A DNA stretch of 52,509 bases from Lingula anatina (Eukaryota > Brachiopoda > Lingulata > Lingulida > Lingulidae). Under the pieces are notes generated by a model that was not told the DNA's origin, ran no database searches, and was given only the letters and a program-made list of their open reading frames with translations. Shown piece by piece: positions 46,026-52,509 of the stretch (its first letter is position 1; each line of letters starts with the position of its first letter). The stretch covers positions 1 through 52,509 of the forward strand of contig NW_019773622.1 in NCBI RefSeq assembly GCF_001039355.2, written 5' to 3'. Position numbers and translations under genes: made by a program.

Positions 46026-46071
<46 letters not shown>
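46026..46071. repeat. (AAT)n microsatellite
   Basis: About 15 AAT trinucleotides abutting a CAGGCCC element; shorter AAT runs recur at 46238 and 46713. Confidence 0.95.
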
Positions 46072-46073
<2 letters not shown>

Positions 46074-46237
46074 GGCCCGTAGCCAGCAAAATCACAAGGG
46101 GGGTTCTTTTTCTGAAAAAGTGGACCTTTTACTATGAAACTTATGTGTACCTAGATCAAATTTTACCCAAAATGGACCTTTTCCTGACAAAGGGGGCGGT
46201 TCTTTCGAACCCCCCGAACCCCCCGGCTACGGTCCTG
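46072..46237. mobile_element. 166-bp CAGGCCCGTAGCC element
   Basis: Ends CAGGCCCGTAGCC and GGCTACGGTCCTG are imperfect inverted repeats, flanked by AATAATAA on both sides (46064-46071, 46238-46245). An 8-bp duplication and CAGG termini suggest a hAT-type non-autonomous element. It contains paired GTGGACCTTTT and AATGGACCTTTT motifs. Confidence 0.75.
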
Positions 46238-46557
46238 AATAATAATAAATATAAAAATACGAGGAAACCCAGATTCAGTCGAAATTGTAATAATTTCTTT
46301 CCCATCTGAATAACTGTGCGTCTTGAAAATTTCATCAAAATATGCAGAAGACATTTTGAAATATCTTGATTAAAAACCATATGAAAAGACAACCCATTTC
46401 ATTTGTGGATCGTAATTATGCATACTATTGAATGTTATTGCTATGCATCACGCCCTTGGAATTCAGGGCAGAAACCACCAAATAATTTCCCATTGACGCC
46501 CATACTAAGAAATGCCTGCAAAACTGCATGAACAAAATGATTAAATGAAACATTTCN

Positions 46558-46712
46558 GGGGGGGGGGGGTTCGGGGTTTGAAAGAACTGCCCCTTTTGGT
46601 GGGAAAAGGTCCACTCTGGGTAAAATTTGATCTATGTTCATGAAGTTTTTATGGAAAAAGGTCCACTTTTCAGAAAAAGAACCCCCTTTTGAAATTGCTG
46701 GCTACAGGCCTG
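46558..46712. mobile_element. Second CAGGCCCGTAGCC element, opposite orientation
   Basis: Complementary to 46072-46237 and ending GGCTACAGGCCTG beside another AAT run. Its other terminus is missing at an N (46557) followed by 11 Gs. Confidence 0.75.
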
Positions 46713-47981
46713 AATAATAATAATAATAACAATAATAATAAAGACACATATCATATTTGCTGAGCTGACAATTAGAGGAAAACATGTTATCCTTTGCAGT
46801 GAGATTCCATCTGACACAAGAGAATTGCACTACATCAAAGCAAATGACAATATATTTGAAATATATTTTATTACATAGCACCTGACACCAAACACCAACT
46901 TGCAATTGTCTACAACAAAGTATACACAATATGTGTCATATAAAAGTGTCTATGTAACATGTCAGTCTTTTGTAACAATCATGTAATGTGTGCAATAGGC
47001 TAACAAAACAAAGTATTCCATACTTTGAAAATGTAGAATTCTCATCAGCTAAAAGCTGCAATTGGAGAGCCTTTTTGAAATTGAAAATCTAAACCAAAAC
47101 AGGCATAAACAGACCAGCTGCCAGTAAATTAACAGAACACATTGATCAATCCCTCTGATGTTTCAGGAAAAAAGATTAAATCTCACCACATAAAGCATTA
47201 ACTAAATAAGTAGTATATATACTACTGTGTCAGTGTGCAAGCTGAATTATACAATTTATTTCTACACCTTAAAAGTACAAGATAAGTCTATAAATCAGAA
47301 AATACATTGATATTGGTGTCTCCTGGTGAGCTGCTTGTAACCATTTATACTTTAAGTTATTGATTTGAATCTTTTAAATCACACATCTTATAACTGGTGC
47401 TAGGAGGAAATGTTGCAGGAACTTAAAATTTCTTCCACAAGCACCAATGTTAAAATTTCCTATATATATATCTATAAAACCACATATATACTTACGTATT
47501 TAAACAGAACTGCATTTCACATTAAATTCATAAAAAAATACACAATTAAGATGCAAGTTTCTCACTTTTCAATAATTTTGTACATAATAGTCTTCTGGTT
47601 ATCATCATAAGACAATTTTATTTTCTCAGAAAATTTTGCCTCAGTTCCAGTAATTGGTGCTCAAANTCCCTTCAAAATCGAAAACCTGGATATATATTCG
47701 ACCATTTTATTAATTTTAAGCCAATTTCGTATTTGGAAACAATTTCCTCGCAATATAGTCCCTCGCTATACAAAAGCATTTTCGGACACGTAAAATTTTC
47801 AGTTTTCTTGATTCGGAGAGAAATAATTGTAACTCTGTACAGTGCATTGACAAAAGCTTACAGTTTTTCAATAGACGGATAACTCCTCGTTTAGTCTCTA
47901 AAATATGGAAAGTCAATTCACTGTAGTTTTTTCGCAAAGTTTATTTATTTCAGACGTACGCATTTTTCATCGCGCCGCTTT

Positions 47982-48752
47982 TTTGGCGCTATTTCGTGAC
48001 GCGGATGTACCAAAAAATCCATGACGTTTCAAATCACACCTAAATCCTGACAGTATGTGTCCTACTGAAGATGAGTAAAAACAATAGACTTGCCCTTCAA
48101 GAAAACGACGGAAAATAGCTCTTTTTCAATTTTGAATGGGCACTGTAGAAAACATATAACAGCTAAAGCTCTCAAATTAAGCACATATGTGTGATATCAT
48201 GTGAAGAATAAGTTCTGTAAATTTCAATCCAAGCAGTTGAGTACATTTTGAGACAGAACGCTTTAAATGTGCAGCAAACCGTAACGCTTATCCCTTCAAG
48301 ATCTCGACGAAAACCGGAAGTGCGTCATGACGTCACTCGCTTCTACTTGGAAAGCTGCTGGGTGATTTTCCGATGAGAAATATTTCGTGGCTCATACAAA
48401 TGTTCGGAAAATGACCATGCAAATGAAAGAAAATTCACTAATCAAAATTGAAACTGCTTAATTACATAGAAAAACATTGTGCATTCCTGACCTCGACTTG
48501 TCAGTGTAAACAAAGTGTACTGAACGCATCGCAAGCAAGCACGTGAATGCCGCGTTTGATACTTTGTATCAGACGCTTCGTTTTACTTGACAACACAGTG
48601 TTTACGATGGGCATGACAGGAAAAACAGTGCAAAAAACACGCACTTCCGGTTTTCGTCGATTTCTTGAAGGCGTCGATTTCTTGAAGGGCGAGTCTACGT
48701 TGTTTTTAACCGAAGGCGATGTACCCGGGGCGAAACTGCCACGCCAAATTTA
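47982..48752. mobile_element. Nested foldback with CCCTTCAAG arms
   Basis: Outer arms 48075-48111 (GACTTGCCCTTCAAG) and 48672-48708 are complementary, as are inner arms 48292-48324 (CCCTTCAAG then CGACGAAAACCGGAAGTGCG) and 48640-48671. Weaker similarity extends to TTTGGCG near 47983 and CGCCAAA near 48743. A plus-strand frame at 48547-48753 runs through the right arm and is not a gene. Confidence 0.65.
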
Positions 48753-48995
48753 GAGGATCATACAAACGTTATTTGAAACGATGTGGTCAGCCTGTCCAAG
48801 GCGAATTGGGGGTGGGAGGAGAGCAGAATTGTTAGCAAGGTACTGTGTAGGCCTACACGTGAACCAGCAAAATTAAGGATAATCTCATGTTGCAAAAACA
48901 TTAAATTTAATTAGTTAGTAATTTTCCAAACGATAGTCTAGGCCTAGATCAAACTAACGACAATATAAAAATCTGATGACATTGAAATCCACCTC

Positions 48996-49027
<32 letters not shown>

Positions 49028-49230
49028 TTTAAACATAAATTTGCAACAGTGATGTTAATATTGTCAAGCCTGTCATTATATGAACACTTTATTCAAGTCT
49101 TGGGAGTTAGAAGTACTGTATGTGAATGGGCCAACACTTGACACTTACAAATACATTTTTAAAGAGCAGGAGGAAGTATTTAAGAGTTTGAAAAAAATAT
49201 TTCACATTCTTTAACTGAGTATAAAAAATA

Positions 49231-49388
49231 AGAGATTATTACAAAAAAAACAAACTCTTTAGAAAAAAAACAGGGACTAACTTTGAATGTAGAAATGGAT
49301 TCATTATCCATTGGTAAGTATGGGGAAATTGCCATTTACCCCAGGAAAATTCATTTTTTGCCAAAATGAACAGTTGTTATCCCTTTAA
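49231..49388. mobile_element. Half copy of the TTAA element
   Basis: Right half of the family at 32940-33277, starting AGAGATTATTACAAAA and ending GTTGTTATCCCTTTAA. Confidence 0.7.
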
Positions 49389-49544
49389 TCTTATGACATA
49401 CCTAAAAAAGTCAAATGCAGCCAATCACGTGCCAATAATTATTCAGCTTGGGGCATTTGGAATATCTCAGAACTGTCAAAAAAAAAAAAAAAAATAGAGA
49501 GAGAGAGAGAGCAGAGATTGACAATGAAAAAAACAGGCTTTCAT

Positions 49545-50013
49545 TCAACAAGCTGTATTTGTGTTCAAAGAAGTGATAAATTGCTTTTGTGCCAAAGGAT
49601 GAGTGATGGGTTTTAATTTGTCTACCTCACGGGGTATTACTGCAGAAATACAAAACTTGATGTTGGGGTTCACACCACAAACCTTAGAAATTGGTGCGCG
49701 GAATTTTGGGAGACAACTGCTGACAGTTTCTCTGGGTAAATTGATGTTATTGGTGCCGACATGCAATACTGAAATTTTAAAATTTGCAAGAGACAGGTTT
49801 GCTTTTTGTCTGCCTGAACAAACCTGCTCAATTTTGGCACCGTAAATTGATAATATTTTGGTGTGAAGGTCCGAAAATGAAAAAAGAAATGAAGAAGTTT
49901 TCTTTTAGATGAGTAAGCATACATGTAGAATCCCCAACAATTAAAACATTGCCCCTGCTGAACTGAGTAGGCACACTGCTTGCTGGGAAAGTGAAGGGAA
50001 GAGAGTAAACCAT
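49545..50013 (-). pseudogene. Decayed SGNH/GDSL esterase fragment, probably of a retroelement
   Basis: On the minus strand, SRGNVLIVGDSTCMLTHLKE (block I GDS motif) is followed, after a frame change, by FKISVLHVGTNNINLPRE and IKFCISAVIPREVDK (the HVGTN block). SGNH-type domains of this kind occur in invertebrate non-LTR retroelement proteins. Stops and a frameshift make it non-functional as it stands; no reverse transcriptase remains nearby. Confidence 0.55.
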
Positions 50014-50952
50014 CTTAACTGCATGAATTTGATAAATTGTACTTGAGCAATGAAATTAACCTAATGCCTCTAAAAAGGTAAGCTTTAAATTCAAAACGGA
50101 TGTTTCTCTAAATGAAAGCCACAACCACTGCACGTGTTTTTTAAAAACAAATTTAGACAAAGTCAAATTCGTTTGACTTTTGCATTAAATCAAATTTATT
50201 GAAAGTTGTATCTAATATTTTACATTTCCGACAGATATAGCTATATTTAAAGAAATATCGGTACCGGCACGGTATGAATAGGGCCTATATTAGTAGTGTA
50301 AACTGACGACACTTGTTAAGAAAGTGCATCGTCACCAAACCTACTCAATCTTTTTATAGCATCAATAATGATTGCCAATGACAATTAATATTTATTGGTT
50401 AATATCTATAAACAATAGTATAACCATAGTAATAATAATAAGAAGGTCCATTAATTCAATGGGGGGAAGTAGATACCAAGAGAAAGGAATAAAGTATAGG
50501 ATATATGCGCACAGTGTGTTGGTGAGTTGCACACTGACCTTACTGCACATGTGAGCAATGCGTGAATAATTGGTGTTGCTGCTGACTACCGTTGCCTCTA
50601 CTGAAATTGAAACCAGCTAGCTTGTTTTAATCTAGGATAGAAGATAATTTTGGATGCTAGTTTTAATGCATGATGTTTTTAATGTGATGGATTACTTTTC
50701 TTTTTTTTCTGTCAAGTCCTGTATTTGTTAAAAGATTTTTTGCGGAACATAAAGTGAAATTAAGTTCACCGGGAAGGCACAATTCATAGTAAGAATCATT
50801 ATTTTAGCGTTTATACATCTTTTTTAAGATAACTTCTCTTCAATTAAAACAAGAATATGGGTAGCCAGTCCAGAGATTGCGATAGAGAAGAATGCAGTAG
50901 TACCAATTGTGTGTGGACCACTATTGCAATTGTGTTCCCCTAGGATTTATTC

Positions 50953-51011
50953 TTGTTGTTGTTGTTGCTATTATTATTGTTGTTGTTGTTGTTGCTGTTG
51001 TTGTTATTATT
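50953..51011. repeat. (TTG)n-rich trinucleotide tract
   Basis: TTG and TTA trinucleotides in imperfect array. Confidence 0.85.
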
Positions 51012-51301
51012 ATTCATTTTATTGCTAACAAGACGCCCAGGCTTGCACCTGAAAACATGTATTATCAAATGAGCAACAAAGAATCTCAGTTATCAAAGTA
51101 TTATAAAGAATAATTCCCCACATGTAAAATTTATCTAGTTGAAAAATTCAAACCTTTTGAAGTGAATCAAAATTCTCTTACCGATCATGTATTTTTTCAA
51201 AAATCTATATGTGTTTCGCATAGAATTTTATTCTTTGATCATATAGTTAACATTGGCGAATCTGAAAAGTTTCTAACTTTCTAAACTACATGTATGTACA
51301 C

Positions 51302-51532
51302 ACACTGGACAATAGAAGTGTCACCCCCGGAATCAGAGTAGTCAAAGTTATAATGCCTGGTCTACTTATAATGTGAATAATGAGTATAAAACCGCTGTGC
51401 CATGGAATTTTATTGTAGGTCTTTTGTGAAATTTGATGTTACTAAAATGATACCAGGAGCATATCATTCCACAGTCATTTACCTCCCCCAAAGTATTGGT
51501 TCAGTAGGGGTGACACTTCTATTGTCCAGTGT
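51302..51532. mobile_element. 231-bp element with perfect 26-bp terminal inverted repeats
   Basis: ACACTGGACAATAGAAGTGT then CACCCC at the left is exactly complementary to the right end (51507-51532). The interior is non-coding. TA follows the right end in the CAGTGTATG context, but the left flank is CA, so a TA duplication is not proven. Confidence 0.8.
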
Positions 51533-52050
51533 ATGTAGCTTTACTTGAACTTCTCCTTACCTCAGATATCACAGGGGCGTCTAGTACAGCCTGCTACAGA
51601 ATGGGGAACACCCGAGATAGCCTATTTTGAACATCTGCGCAGCAGATGACGTCAAACGAGACCTGGATTGGAGCGAGATTTCACGAGAGGTGGGGTTAAA
51701 ATCTGCCATTAAAACTTCTCTCGCGGTTGGGCACAAGTCTATGTTATAGGATTGCATTGAGTAAAATTTGGCGTTGTCATGTAATTTGAGATAGAGCAAC
51801 GCAATGGCGAATTGCTAATGTTGTGTCGTAGGGTGCATTGCAGTTAAAGCTAAGCGGAAAAACCAGGAAAATGACCATGGATGACGGACACGACTGGCGA
51901 GAGAAGTGAAGTAACGAAAGAGAAGTTGGGCTTGATCAGATTAAAAGGACTTAGGTGCCGACGTATTTAAAGTACAGATCAGGTCGCAGGATTTTGTAGG
52001 AAGAAAGGGACCAACTGCAGACAACTAGCACCCGACACGTCACTGGCTTC

Positions 52051-52108
52051 ATGGCATCACCGTATAGACCGTATCATCAACGGTCGAGGGGCATACCGGT
52101 ATTAATAA
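52051..52108 (+). CDS. Possible first coding exon of an unknown plus-strand gene
   Basis: ATG opens MASPYRPYHQRSRGIPVLI followed by a strong donor AATAA|GTAAGT, phase 1. The upstream 200 bases are comparatively GC-rich. A possible second exon after TTTTATTTCAG (52329) reads HDRHSTLLNQARTVRVMWSG then stops at 52391. No family similarity recognised; it could be a non-coding RNA or chance. Confidence 0.25.
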
Positions 52109-52202
52109 GTAAGTTTTGTGTGTGTAGTTTACAGGACACCATGGTTTATTAATGTAATACAGCCCTAGTACTTGTGATTAATAGTCTTTTGCGGTAACCA
52201 GG

Positions 52203-52275
52203 CCCGTAGCCAGCAATTTTAGAAGGGGGGTCGTTTTCTGAAAAAGTGGACCTTTTACCAGAAAATCCTCATAAA
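52203..52275. mobile_element. Partial CAGGCCCGTAGCC element
   Basis: CAGGCCCGTAGCCAGCAATT and GAAAAAGTGGACCTTTTAC match the left part of the copy at 46072-46237; the right end is not visible. Confidence 0.65.
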
Positions 52276-52509
52276 ATCACATAATGATATATATTTCAGA
52301 AAACTAAGTGAGTTATTTTTTATTTCAGAGCATGACAGACACAGCACGTTATTGAACCAGGCAAGAACTGTGAGAGTCATGTGGTCAGGATAATCAGATG
52401 TTGAAGATTGCTCAGTGTATATTAATCTCTTATTTCCTTAGTTATTATGTTGTTGACTTAATTATAACAGGAATCAAGAGATGGCATTTTTGCCTGGGTG
52501 TCACTTACA

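Noticed and set aside
48547-48753. 68-codon plus-strand frame beginning MPRLILCIRRFVLL
   Set aside because: It runs through the right arm of a foldback element and contains the tandem module as a repeated peptide; no gene family resemblance.

Overview
The window is animal nuclear DNA: AT-rich, intron-dense (GT-AG introns, coding exons of 27-595 bases), with microsatellites and many short inverted-repeat DNA transposons. The transposon types and gene content suggest a marine invertebrate, perhaps a lophotrochozoan or invertebrate deuterostome; I cannot name the species. Because the genes are split into exons, I joined exons by hand from splice sites and reading phase.

Left half (1-30.4 kb): two paralogous genes of the Alp/Enigma (PDLIM/Zasp) family of actin and Z-disc PDZ proteins stand head to head. 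The minus-strand gene has six visible coding exons (10187 back to 1) and runs off the left edge. It encodes a PDZ domain, a proline-rich linker and the family motif DYTQSDVYKM. The plus-strand gene (15445 or 18085 to 29834) encodes the same PDZ fold with the same intron positions, then proline/glutamine-rich linkers, a repeated DYSFM motif, a ZM motif, the DYTQSAVYRM motif and a stop. Its full-length form is about 599 residues and has no LIM domain, like the LIM-less Zasp proteins of insects. Four consecutive exons (99, 27, 111 and 81 bases) all begin and end in phase 1, so each can be skipped without a frameshift. Two further exons with in-frame stops look like alternative 3' ends. The first coding exon lies in a 2.6-kb tandem duplication whose junction carries a single N, so it may be an assembly artefact.

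Right half (30.4-52.5 kb): a minus-strand leucine-rich repeat gene that matches LRRC20 in length and layout (coding exons 42033 to 33378) converges on the PDZ gene. A 32-base cassette exon in its long intron would cause early termination. The rest is intron and intergenic DNA packed with non-autonomous transposons, two of them nested with readable target-site duplications, a decayed retroelement SGNH-esterase fragment, and a possible but weak first exon of another plus-strand gene near the right edge.

The PDZ genes presumably act at actin/alpha-actinin structures; LRRC20 has no settled function. Nothing ties LRRC20 to the PDZ pair beyond position.
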